Assembly (NCBI GenBank): GCA_013398055.1
Contig: VZRS01000348.1
Location: 186,001 to 250,000 of the forward strand
Source of the DNA: Ifrita kowaldi
Taxonomy: Eukaryota > Chordata > Aves > Passeriformes > Cinclosomatidae
Direction of reading: 5' to 3'
DNA: 64,000 nt
Part shown: positions 23,658 through 33,078 of the stretch, in pieces
Numbering within the stretch: position 1 is the stretch's first letter
How the letters are laid out: every line of letters starts with the position of its first letter
Translations under genes and position numbers: made by a program
The notes under the pieces: model-generated
The model's input: the letters and a program-made list of their open reading frames with translations, nothing else
Database searches by the model: none
Told to the model about the DNA's origin: nothing

Positions 23658-24713
23658 TCAGAGCTCATTAGAAGCCTCCCCCTTACAAAGAACGGTGCTC
23701 CTCTCCTTCTCAGCTGCTTGGCAAGAGGTTTTGCTCCGGAAGGGTGGCCTCAGACACCGTGTGGCGCTTTGGTGGATGGTTCTCATTCGTGACCTCCAAT
23801 CTTTGCTTGCAATCACGTAGAGCAGGGGGTTGAGGGCACTGTTGAGGCTGGCCAGGCCCCGAGTCACCTGGTAGGAAATGTAGACGTCCTTTAGAGCCTG
23901 TGTGCAGGACCCTTGCAGTTTCCAGCCACGAAACAACAAGTTGAGGTTCCTGAAGATGTGGTAGGGGAGGAAGCAGATGGAAAAGAGAACCATCACGAGA
24001 ATCACCAGTCCGATGCTCCTCCTCCTGAGGCTGGGGTCCACGCTGTCATTCCTGCAGAGCACAAGCACCACGTGGCAGTAGCACCCGATGATGATGAGGA
24101 ACGGGATGACGAACCCAGTCACGGTGACAGCAAAGGTGTAGGGCAGGTAAACGTCCAGGTGCTCGCGTCCTGTCGTGTCATGGCACTGTGTCCCCGTGTG
24201 ATCCATCTTGCTGAAGGCAAGATCAGGAGCTATCTGTGCAATGACCCACACCCAGACCAGCACGCTGAGCCACACCGAAGAGGCTGCACCCTGGCACCTG
24301 CCCCGTGCCTTCAGCGGGTGCACGATGCCCAGGTAGCGGTGGATGCTGATGCAGGTGAGGAAGCCGATGCTGGCGTAGAGGTTGAGGTGGAAGAGGCTGC
24401 GGGTGAGGCGGCACCAGGCCTGCCCGAAGGGCCAGTCTCTGCCTCGCATGTAGTAGCTGACGAGGAAGGGCAGTGTGCTGACGTAGAGCAGGTCGGCCAG
24501 CCCCAGGTTGCCCACCAGCAGGCTGAGGGGCTGGCGGGCACTCTCCCGGGGCCCTGTGCAGAGGTGCCACAGCCCCAGCCCGTTCCCCAGCAGCCCCAGG
24601 GGGATCACGGTCAGGTACACGGCGGGCAGGAAGCGCTGGGCGAAGGCGGAATCCACGGGGCACGGAGCCCCGCTGCCATTGCCGGGCCACGTGGAGAGAG
24701 CCTCCGTGGCCAT
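23658..24713 (-). CDS. P2Y-family nucleotide receptor (P2Y1/P2Y11-like GPCR)
   Basis: Intact single-exon frame of 351 aa encoding a class A seven-transmembrane receptor. Visible: an N-glycosylation site at N12; TM1 GN at 43-44; TM2 LAD at 72-74; C101 and C177 for the TM3-ECL2 disulfide; C18 and C270 for the second extracellular disulfide of P2Y receptors; H-R-Y (125-127) in place of DRY, as in P2Y1; H252-x-x-R255 in TM6 and Q282-x-x-R285 in TM7, the nucleotide-binding signature of the P2Y1-like subgroup; and NPLLY at 295-299. Segments such as SIHRYLGIVHPLK and YQVTRGLASLNS resemble P2Y1 most. It therefore probably senses extracellular ADP/ATP/UTP and signals through Gq; the ligand is inference. 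The ATG at 24713 is chosen because the upstream open frame (to 25226) is CpG-island sequence with no other Met near the receptor. I know of no gene of this type between KCNK15 and CCN5 in human. P2Y1 itself is elsewhere, so this may be a lineage-retained paralogue. Confidence 0.9.
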   Translation of the reverse strand: MATEALSTWPGNGSGAPCPVDSAFAQRFLPAVYLTVIPLGLLGNGLGLWHLCTGPRESARQPLSLLVGNLGLADLLYVSTLPFLVSYYMRGRDWPFGQAWCRLTRSLFHLNLYASIGFLTCISIHRYLGIVHPLKARGRCQGAASSVWLSVLVWVWVIAQIAPDLAFSKMDHTGTQCHDTTGREHLDVYLPYTFAVTVTGFVIPFLIIIGCYCHVVLVLCRNDSVDPSLRRRSIGLVILVMVLFSICFLPYHIFRNLNLLFRGWKLQGSCTQALKDVYISYQVTRGLASLNSALNPLLYVIASKDWRSRMRTIHQSATRCLRPPFRSKTSCQAAEKERSTVLCKGEASNEL

Positions 24714-25694
24714 GGGGCGCCGCGGCGGCCCTGCCCGGGGGGGCAGCGGGCGGCAGCGCCCGGAGGCGCCGGTGCCCGCGGCAGCACCGTGTCCTCCGGC
24801 ACAGGCTGCGGCTCCTCTCGCCTCTCCGCTCCTGCCGAGCCCGGCCCGGGCCTGCGGGGTGCTGGACTTTCCCCCGGGGCACGGGGAGGATGTGCCGAAG
24901 GCAGCTCCGGCGGGGCGGCTTCCGCCCCTCCCTCGGCGCCTCCCCCCAGCCCACTCGGGGCACTGAGCCGGGCGCCGGGGACACGCAGCCCCTCGGCTAT
25001 TTTGGGTGCTGGGACTGCCTGGAGGGAGCAGGAGGCAGGGAGGGGCAGAGGGGCTCTGCCGCGGAGCGGCTGGGAGATGTTTGAGGAGGGCAGCCAAAGC
25101 TTTCAGCCTGTTTCGGTTCTGTCCCACTCGCGGTGAGGAGAAACCTCCCAGTTTTCTAGACCTGGAAGCCTGCACCCCGTGAGCCGCCCTCACTGCCACT
25201 CCTGACAGCCCTTCTCCTGGCTCCAACGCTCAGAAATACCGGGAGCAGAGGTAAGGAGGAGACTGGCAGTGTTCCATGGGGCTCATGCTGCCATCCCCGG
25301 TGCCGCAGGCAGTGCCAGCAGGCAGAGATGTGCCAGGCTGCCTGCCCCCGGCACAGGCAGAGTGAGCCCTGCTCAAGAGCTGCCCCCTCGCCACAGCTGC
25401 TCCTGCTGCCTACTTCTCTCTCCCTCCCCAAGCACAAAAACCCTCTTCCCCTTCCACCTTCGAGCGGTTCAGACCCGTGCAGGGAGGACGCGAGATGGGC
25501 TGTGCCCTTCCTTTCCTGTCACAGGGACCGTGAGGCCGAAGACACCCAGATACTGTGAAATTGGGGAAAGAGCTAAAACCAGCGACCCCAAAGCAGACCC
25601 CGAGGAAGGCCAGCCCCGATTGCATTGCTGAGCAGCTGCTGCAGCATAAACGGGGCCAGAAATTGCTTGCATCTGCAGTGGCAGGAGTTAACAG
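24599..25694 (+). repeat. Assembly duplicate, copy 1 (1,096 bp) over the P2Y 5' end
   Basis: Matches 25696-26791 at a constant offset of 1,097 bases, with no difference that I could find. It starts inside the receptor coding region (first 38 codons) and runs through the CpG-rich upstream region. The copy ends at the single N at 25695. Contig overlap that was never merged is the simplest reading. Confidence 0.93.
24714..25230 (-). promoter_or_regulatory. CpG-rich upstream region of the P2Y-like gene
   Basis: Strongly GC- and CpG-rich DNA directly upstream of the receptor ATG on the minus strand, falling to ordinary composition by about 25.2 kb. The position fits a promoter plus 5' UTR. I cannot place a start site or exclude a spliced 5' non-coding exon further upstream. 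The long open frame here is a composition effect. Confidence 0.5.
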
Positions 25695-25695
25695 N

Positions 25696-25810
25696 GGGGG
25701 ATCACGGTCAGGTACACGGCGGGCAGGAAGCGCTGGGCGAAGGCGGAATCCACGGGGCACGGAGCCCCGCTGCCATTGCCGGGCCACGTGGAGAGAGCCT
25801 CCGTGGCCAT
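25696..25810 (-). pseudogene. Duplicated 5' fragment of the P2Y-like gene (assembly artefact)
   Basis: Contains the receptor ATG (25810) and its first 38 codons, then stops at the N at 25695. It cannot encode a receptor. It should not be counted as a second gene or as a pseudogene of biological origin unless the duplication is confirmed independently. Confidence 0.85.
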
Positions 25811-26791
25811 GGGGCGCCGCGGCGGCCCTGCCCGGGGGGGCAGCGGGCGGCAGCGCCCGGAGGCGCCGGTGCCCGCGGCAGCACCGTGTCCTCCGGCACA
25901 GGCTGCGGCTCCTCTCGCCTCTCCGCTCCTGCCGAGCCCGGCCCGGGCCTGCGGGGTGCTGGACTTTCCCCCGGGGCACGGGGAGGATGTGCCGAAGGCA
26001 GCTCCGGCGGGGCGGCTTCCGCCCCTCCCTCGGCGCCTCCCCCCAGCCCACTCGGGGCACTGAGCCGGGCGCCGGGGACACGCAGCCCCTCGGCTATTTT
26101 GGGTGCTGGGACTGCCTGGAGGGAGCAGGAGGCAGGGAGGGGCAGAGGGGCTCTGCCGCGGAGCGGCTGGGAGATGTTTGAGGAGGGCAGCCAAAGCTTT
26201 CAGCCTGTTTCGGTTCTGTCCCACTCGCGGTGAGGAGAAACCTCCCAGTTTTCTAGACCTGGAAGCCTGCACCCCGTGAGCCGCCCTCACTGCCACTCCT
26301 GACAGCCCTTCTCCTGGCTCCAACGCTCAGAAATACCGGGAGCAGAGGTAAGGAGGAGACTGGCAGTGTTCCATGGGGCTCATGCTGCCATCCCCGGTGC
26401 CGCAGGCAGTGCCAGCAGGCAGAGATGTGCCAGGCTGCCTGCCCCCGGCACAGGCAGAGTGAGCCCTGCTCAAGAGCTGCCCCCTCGCCACAGCTGCTCC
26501 TGCTGCCTACTTCTCTCTCCCTCCCCAAGCACAAAAACCCTCTTCCCCTTCCACCTTCGAGCGGTTCAGACCCGTGCAGGGAGGACGCGAGATGGGCTGT
26601 GCCCTTCCTTTCCTGTCACAGGGACCGTGAGGCCGAAGACACCCAGATACTGTGAAATTGGGGAAAGAGCTAAAACCAGCGACCCCAAAGCAGACCCCGA
26701 GGAAGGCCAGCCCCGATTGCATTGCTGAGCAGCTGCTGCAGCATAAACGGGGCCAGAAATTGCTTGCATCTGCAGTGGCAGGAGTTAACAG
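25696..26791 (+). repeat. Assembly duplicate, copy 2 (1,096 bp)
   Basis: Second copy of 24599-25694, beginning right after the N at 25695 and continuing smoothly into unique sequence after 26791. Because copy 1 ends at the N and copy 2 starts at it, these look like the overlapping ends of two contigs. If so, the true locus is 1,097 bases shorter. Confidence 0.93.
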
Positions 26792-26963
26792 GGAAGCAAT
26801 CAGCAGAGAGAAGGTTTACCCTGATAAGCCATAGGAAAACGACCTTGGGAAAACGACTTGAGGTGAAAGGCAAGGCTCTGGAAGGGCCACAGCCGCCTGC
26901 TTTCCGGGAATTGAATCCGGGCAGGGGATGGGAGGAGGAGGCTGATATCTCAGCAGCCAGTGT

Positions 26964-26996
26964 GGAGGAGGAGGAGGAGGAGGAGGAGGAGGGAGG
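26964..26996 (+). repeat. (GGA)n microsatellite
   Basis: Nine consecutive GGA units (26964-26990) followed by an imperfect G-rich end. Simple repeat. Confidence 0.95.
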
Positions 26997-29900
26997 GTGA
27001 GTTCTGCCCAGCCATCCCGACTGCACATCCGTCCTTAAGAGCAGCCGAACATCTCCGCTGGACCACGCTCAGGCACGGCAGTTCGGGGACACGGTGGGGA
27101 AACCCAGGATGCAAATGGGGCGGCGGTAGCTGCATGTTGAGAGTACCGGTGTGTTTGTTGACTTCAAAAAGTGCTTGCTATCTGCTTGCTAGAGCAGATA
27201 AGCGATGGAAAACATTGTGTGTTATTTCCTGCCTTTGTAATAAAATCTCACCACGATGGGTGTGCCAGAGAGGTGAAGTGTAGGTGTTTCCACGTGATGA
27301 GGATATGGCTTTTCTGAAGTTTGCAGAGGCTCTGGTGGGTCTGTGCTCCTGGAGTGACAGAAGCAGAGGAGGGGGTCCATGGGGATGCACCGCTCTGGGA
27401 AGTGATTCTCCGTCCTGCCCTGCTCCTGTCCCCTTCACCTCCGTGCACTTAAGCGCCTCCTGCAGCTGGGCTTGGGGTAGCACTTGCAGAGCAACTCTAT
27501 GGAGGTGTGGAAAGGCAGTGAGAGGAGAGGAACAGACTGGGAGCAGTTCCTTTTGTCCCAGAGCATCAGCCTTCAGGGAAACTGAGGCAGAGACAGCAGC
27601 TGGCTGGGAGGGCTTCTGTGATCATGGGAAGGGTCGTGATTGCTCCCAGCAATGAAGGCAAAGCTTTTCCTGTCCCCAGAATGAAAGTTTGGAGCTGGTG
27701 CCTCCTGCCATGGGAAGAGAGGAGCAGGGCAGGGCATGGGGAGCACTGCCCATGAATGGCTGCAGCCCCATGCCCTCCACATCTCCTGCTCCCTGGACCC
27801 GTTGGAGGCACAATCACAGAGATTTTCTCTTGTGCCTGCCTCTTGTGTGTTGTAGGTGTTCACTTGATCCGTGGTTTCACTCACAGCACAGGTGCTACTG
27901 CCAGCTCTGCCCAAACATCCTGGGTGAGGACGCTCCCCTCTGGCTCCTGGCTCTGGCAGGGAACAGCAGTGCTGATGTCAGGATGAGCACACAGGCCCAA
28001 GACAGCTCCTGCAAACACATAACCTGAATCATGTATTTCCAGGAAAAATAAAAAACCCATTTGATCTACTTTATTTTATTTCAATTGAGCACTGCATTCC
28101 TGTGCTCAGTTTCTGAAAATGTTTCGCTTCACTAAGGGGCTCATCCAGTCCTCTCTCACCCAACTCCATGCATTCAAAAATCATCAATCATGACAATGGC
28201 TTGGAAAAGACATTCTGATGCACGTTGTTTACTCATCCAGCAGGACAGTTTTCCCTCAGCTGCTGCGTGTGCTTGCACAGAAATGAGCCGTGATCTGCTG
28301 CTCATCACTGGCTCAGGAGTGTGGTTGGCAGATCCCAGGCTGTGTGCAGATGTGGCCTTGTGCCTTGAGGACAGGAGTGAATTTTCTTTTGGTTTGGGGA
28401 TTTTTATCTTTACATGTTACCTGTGGATGGGGTGGAATATTTCTCTGTTGCCCCACACGAGCAGGCAAAGCCAGGACCCTGCGTCAGAGCCTCAAATAAC
28501 CACGTTTCCAGGGTAGCAGGGCTTTAGAGGGAACGGCAAATATTGTGAGACTGGCAGTCAAATTGCAAGAGTTGATTTCCCTGCATTCATAGGGAAAAAT
28601 AACTCTGATTTATTTGGAATCATTATTTCATTATTTAGATGTTTGCTGCTTAGTGAATCAGGGAGACATTCTGCAGGGGAAAAAAAAGATAATTATAGCA
28701 GAGGTGTGTTGAGTCATTTGTTTGAGATGAGAATTGTGGGTTGCTGCCTAAAAAGTGACCTTCTGATTTTTACCATCACCCAGAGGTGGCTAGGCAGGAT
28801 CTGGGAGAGTGTGACAGCCCTGGCAGCTCACCCGGCCTTGGTGGCTGAGTCCCAACATGCTTGAACAAGAACTGGCTTAAAACCAGGATTTTAAGTACCC
28901 ACAACATGTTTTATCCATGTCAGTCGAGGAATGTGGTGGTTTTGGAGTCTAGATGAGCTTTAGGTCACCTCTTGTTTGGCATGGCCTCCAGAGAACTAAA
29001 AAAGTCAACCAAAGCTGTTTGTTCTGCGATTTGCTGCCTGCTGGAGGTTCACCATGTGCCCTGTATCAAACAGAATTAATGATTTGTATTTGTAGGCCCA
29101 GCACCAGATGATTGCAGTAAATAATTCTCTTTGTAGGGAATGTTTTACTGCAAGAGCAGTGAGTTGGGTTTTTTTTCTTTTTTTCCTTTTTTTTTTTTTT
29201 ACCCCCAAGAGGTGACTGAACAGCATCCTTGACTTTCGTTTTATTTTCAGTTCTTGCAGGACCTGAGGGAATGAGGGCCTGAGGGTGAGTTGCCTTGGCC
29301 CTGCTGCCTTTTCTGCTGCTGCTGGGGAGGCTTTTCCTTGGGCTGGAGAGAGGAGCTCCCTCAGCCAGTCAGCCTTTTGCCCTTTCACGCTGCCCTGGGT
29401 CAGGAGGGCAGTCAGCTGGTGACGATGGTTGCATCATTCTGGGGAAATCCCAGTCCAGGCGAACCGGAGGAAGTGTGGGCCTGGCAGGAGGAGGGATGAG
29501 TTACGGGGGAGTTTGGGCTTTGATTTTTGGGAGGCTGAGGAGAGGCATGGCCTGGGCTGTGCCTGTGGCTGCAGACCCAGCAGCAGTGCAGCCAGTGCTG
29601 TGCCCTGCCCTGCACGTCCCAACACTGGACACCTGGGCACTGCTATGGCCAGGGCTGGTGCCATCAGCAGAGCTTATGGCTGGGTAAAAGTGAAGGGTTG
29701 AACCCAGGATACAATAAACTGTAATAATGTGTTCAGTGCTTTGATTCACTTTTTTTTTTTCTTTTTCCTTCTCTTACTCTGAGCAGCCCGAACTGAGGTG
29801 CCTCCAAGCTGCTCCACCCTATGCCAGGACTTTCCTGAGCAGCCGGGCTGGGTTCACCCTGCACAGACAAGCTCCACACCTGGATGAGCACATCTTTATT

Positions 29901-31540
29901 TTTAGTTTCAGAAATACGCATCTCAAAAGTCCATTTCTCACCTGGACACGTCACCCAAACCGCTGCTCCTTCCTGCTGCCCTTCCTGTGGTGGGACGCGC
30001 GCTCCCTCTGCACATCTGTGCGAGGCCGTTAGAGGGCATTTGGGTTTCATTTTCCACCACCCAGAAGGACTTTCACTGGGAGAAAGTACAGCCAAAGCAG
30101 CCAGAGCAGCACTCCTGCGCCGACTCCTGCAAGGCTGGAGCAGCTCCAGCCCGTCGGGAGACGGCCCCGACTCATCTTTGCGATTTGTTTTCCCTTTTTC
30201 CTGCTTCTCCCTTGGCCCCGGCTCGCAGGGAATGTGCTTGGATGGCAGGCGGTATGTCTGGTGCTGCGGAGCGGAGTCTCCGGTGTCTGAGCTCCTCGCT
30301 GGCCGAAGCCCTGCCAAACCACCAGCGCTTGGGAGAGGAGGAGGCCAGGCAGAGCGGGAAGGCTCGTGTTTATTCTGGAGGGATGAGAGGAAGGTGAATT
30401 AGAGCTGCCACCAGGAGGACCCTGCCCGTGCCCGGGAAGGCGGCTGCTGGGTTGCGGGGTGGGTGCCGTGGGATGGCTGAGCTCCTGCACGGTCGAGCAG
30501 CTCAGCCTGGTGTGGCAGTGACTTGTGGGGTGCAGCTTGATGACCTGCTCCCTCCCTGGGGGGCCAGGGCGTGAGGGCTCCCTCCAGGGATTTTGACTTC
30601 CAGGTGCTGGAGATGGTCTCTCTTGAAGCCCTTGCAAAGCAGAGCTGCACGATGTGGTGGAGAAGCAGCATCACCTCTTCAGAAGCCCCACTGATCCAGG
30701 AAGGACCAATTCCTGGTTTCTTGGGCGGGTTTATGCTTGGAGCAGGATTTCCCCATTTCCCATTTCATTCAGCCTAAGAAGCTCAGGGATGCTGCCCTGT
30801 ACCCCTGCCTGGGGCAGCGGGGTGCACAGAGGAGGCAGGGGATGGGTGACACGGGGATCTTGTTCTCTGTTTCCAGCCTCCTTTGCAGCCAAAGTCCATA
30901 ATTTCTTCTCTGTTTTCCCAATGGAAACATCCTCCATCTTCACCGTAACCACAGTGCCATGGGTTCATGCCAGACTCTTTGCCGGGATGAGGCGTTGGCT
31001 CCAGGGTGAATCCGGGGTGGGCACAGCTACAAACGACCTCCTCTTCCCCTCTGGAAAGGCAGAATGGAGACCGATGGGAGATGGAGAGGGGTGGTGGTGT
31101 GTCCCTGGCAGCTGGGGAGTGGGGGCACGTGGCAGTGGCAGTGGCAGTGCAGGGGGAAAGAAGTGGGCAGGAAGTGCCACCTGCATGCCAGCAAGGCAGG
31201 TTTGCACTGTGCCCACGCTGGGGCTGTGCCAGGCTAATAAAGGGCTGGCAGAACCACCTCCCGGGTGTGCCCAGGGAGCCAGGCAGGAGCTGCAAATCCA
31301 TCTCTGGCCATAGGGGCAGGCCGAGCTCACCTGTGTGGGATCCACAGTGCTCCTGGATTCAGACATCCAGAGACCCCAAAATTCAGGTCTGCACCTGCCA
31401 TCGGCTGTTTTCCAGGCAAAGTTTCAGGAGATGGTTTATGTGTCCCTGAGGCACGGTCAGCTCACGGCTGAGGAGGGCTTATGGGGTGCCCACAGGTAAG
31501 TGGGGATCCCGTGGCTCGTGTTGGTCGGCACTTCCCTTTG
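26997..31540. other. No coding exon; includes the presumed CCN5 3' UTR
   Basis: No protein-like exon recognised. A T-rich tract lies at 29,169-29,200. Minus-strand AATAAA motifs downstream of the CCN5 stop occur at 30374-30369 and 29900-29895, about 1.2 and 1.6 kb past it; either could end the CCN5 transcript. Small GGCAGT repeats occur near 31,130-31,150. Confidence 0.45.
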
Positions 31541-31785
31541 TCAGTCAAACGTGTTGCCCAGAGGCAGCAGCTCCACCCAGCCCTCACTCACCGCTGGGAA
31601 CGCTGCCGGCAGGGCCGGGCAGGGTCTGAGCATGCAGAGCCGCCTCTGGGTCTCCAGCCGGCAGTAGCGGTTCTGGTTGGACACGCGGGTGGCAAAGCCC
31701 ACGCCGCAGGTGGCCGAGCAGGCGCTCCACTCCGTGCCCCACTCCTGGCAGGGGAATCGCAGCAGCGGGGACACTGCCCCGGGGG
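31541..31785 (-). CDS. CCN5: CCN5 (WISP2) exon 4: thrombospondin type 1 domain and C-terminus
   Basis: Last coding exon of CCN5, a secreted matricellular protein that regulates growth and differentiation in connective tissue and smooth muscle. It starts at 31785 after a CTTTCTTGCAG acceptor, completing a split Ala codon from exon 3. It encodes a short linker, then the TSP1 module: WGTEWSACSATCGVGFATRV with the WSxCSxTCG core, then SNQNRYCRLETQRRLC. It ends at a TGA at 31543-31541 after ...GNTFD. As in known CCN5 proteins, and unlike other CCN members, no cystine-knot CT domain follows. The summed exons give 257 aa against 250 in human. A strong splice-donor-like sequence, GCG|GTGAGTGAGG, occurs inside the exon at 31592/31591, 49 bases before the end of the stop codon. 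Confidence 0.92.
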
Positions 31786-31984
31786 CTGCAAGAAAGGAGA
31801 TTAGGGGGGGAAAAGGGTGGTTGGAGCCAGGTGCTGTGCAGATGCCCTGTGGTGCTGCAGGCGTAGCCCTGCGTGGCACCGAAACGTGAGGTGTCTCCTG
31901 TTGATGTTTCACAGCCTGGGGCGAAGGGGCCATCCCCAGAGACCTGCGTGGGCATCCCCTCCCTGGAGCTGCCGTGCATCTTAC

Positions 31985-32236
31985 CTGCCCTGGCATCCCG
32001 GAGGAGGTGCTGGTCCTGGGCTTCACAGATCCACTCAGGGCAGCACTTCCCTGGGATCTCCACGCGCCGGGGGTAGGGGCAGTCCGGGGTGGGCAGCCGG
32101 ACATCCTCCTGGCAGAGCGGGATGCAGTTGAAGCCCCCGTCCAAGCACTGGCATCGGATTTTGCAGCTGGGCTGGAAAACCTCCCCCTCTCGATAGACCC
32201 GGCCGTTCACCTCGCAGCCCTCCTCATCGTCTTCAA
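31985..32236 (-). CDS. CCN5: CCN5 exon 3: von Willebrand type C domain
   Basis: A 252-base exon with a TCACTTGCAG acceptor before 32236 and a GCAG|GTAAGA donor after 31985; both ends lie between the first and second base of a codon. It encodes FEDDEEGCEVNGRVYREGEV and onward through the cysteine-rich VWC module: C-KIRCQC-LDGGFNC-PLC, a PDCPYPRRVE segment and GKCCPEWIC. It then ends in the variable hinge before the TSP1 exon. The order of cysteines and the EVNGRLYREG-like opening match human CCN5 closely. The 199-base intron 3 and 625-base intron 2 are short. Confidence 0.95.
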
Positions 32237-32861
32237 CTGCAAGTGACAGCCGGGGACCCCGTTAGGGACAGAGTGACAGAGAGGTGGGGATGGCAGGGGG
32301 ATGGCACAGCCGGGGGTCATTGTGGGGCTGACACAACGGGGCTGAAGTGGGGGGACCGCAGAAGTGACCGAGCAGTGTGCAGGGCAGACATGGGTGTGCA
32401 GCAGCGTGTTCATCACCCAGCCTCCTCCCCTTCCCTGCCTTCTCTCCTCATCTCTGTGGTTTTTCAAAGCAACAATTCACGAGCAGTGAGAACCCCCCTG
32501 CCCTTTGGCTCTGATCCCGCCTTCAGGCTTTCCAGGCTAGGAAAAGTTTCTCTGAGATTTCTCTGCAGCACCCCCAGGCTCCAGCCCTGGACTGGGTGAC
32601 TGCAGCATGTCTGGGACACCCCTGTCCATTCTCACTGAAGCCACCCTGAATCCTCTGTCAGAAAGCAGCACAAGAGCTGGCAGGAGATGGGGCACAGCCC
32701 CATGGCCAAGCTGCGTGCATCATCCTCAGGAAAGCTGCTTTCCTAGCCTTAGCCACTCCCCTGGTAGTGCTGCGGGATGCCTGTAGCCAAGTGAGGTCAT
32801 GATTGGCGCTGGGCAGGAGTGTGGGGGTATCCCCAGGGAAAACGGGCACCCCTGTGCTCAC

Positions 32862-33078
32862 AGTTGCAGGTGGCTCCTGTCCCTGCAGATGCTGAGCTGT
32901 AGTCACAGACGAGGCCCTGGCTCTGGTCACAGACGTGCAGGAAGTCGCAGGGCTCTCCCAGGCGCCGGGCACAGATCTTGCAGCAGCCACAGCCATCCAG
33001 GACCAGGGGGGACCCGCGGGGGCAGCGGGGTGGCACCCAGGGGCAGTAGCATGGTCTCCGGCACAGCTGGGCACAAAC
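32862..33078 (-). CDS. CCN5: CCN5 exon 2: IGF-binding-protein-like domain
   Basis: A 217-base exon with a TGCCTCCACAG acceptor and an AACT|GTGAGC donor. It encodes VCAQLCRRPCYCPW-PPRCP, then [20 protein letters not shown], which carries the hallmark GCGCCxxC of the IGFBP module, and ends ...ATCN. Spacing and wording match the human CCN5 N-terminal domain ([26 protein letters not shown]). It joins exon 1 in phase 0 and exon 3 in phase 1. Confidence 0.95.

Noticed and set aside
23913..25136. A 407-residue plus-strand frame and a 253-residue second minus frame (24223-24984)
   Set aside because: Shadows of the P2Y receptor gene and its CpG-rich upstream region; neither resembles a protein family.
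24714..25226. N-terminal extension of the receptor to 522 residues
   Set aside because: The extra 171 residues are Arg/Pro/Ala-rich CpG-island translation with no signal or family similarity. The ATG at 24713 gives a normal-length P2Y receptor.
25688..26323. Second P2Y-like gene or pseudogene
   Set aside because: Identical to 24599-25694 and cut at a single N; best explained as an assembly duplicate.
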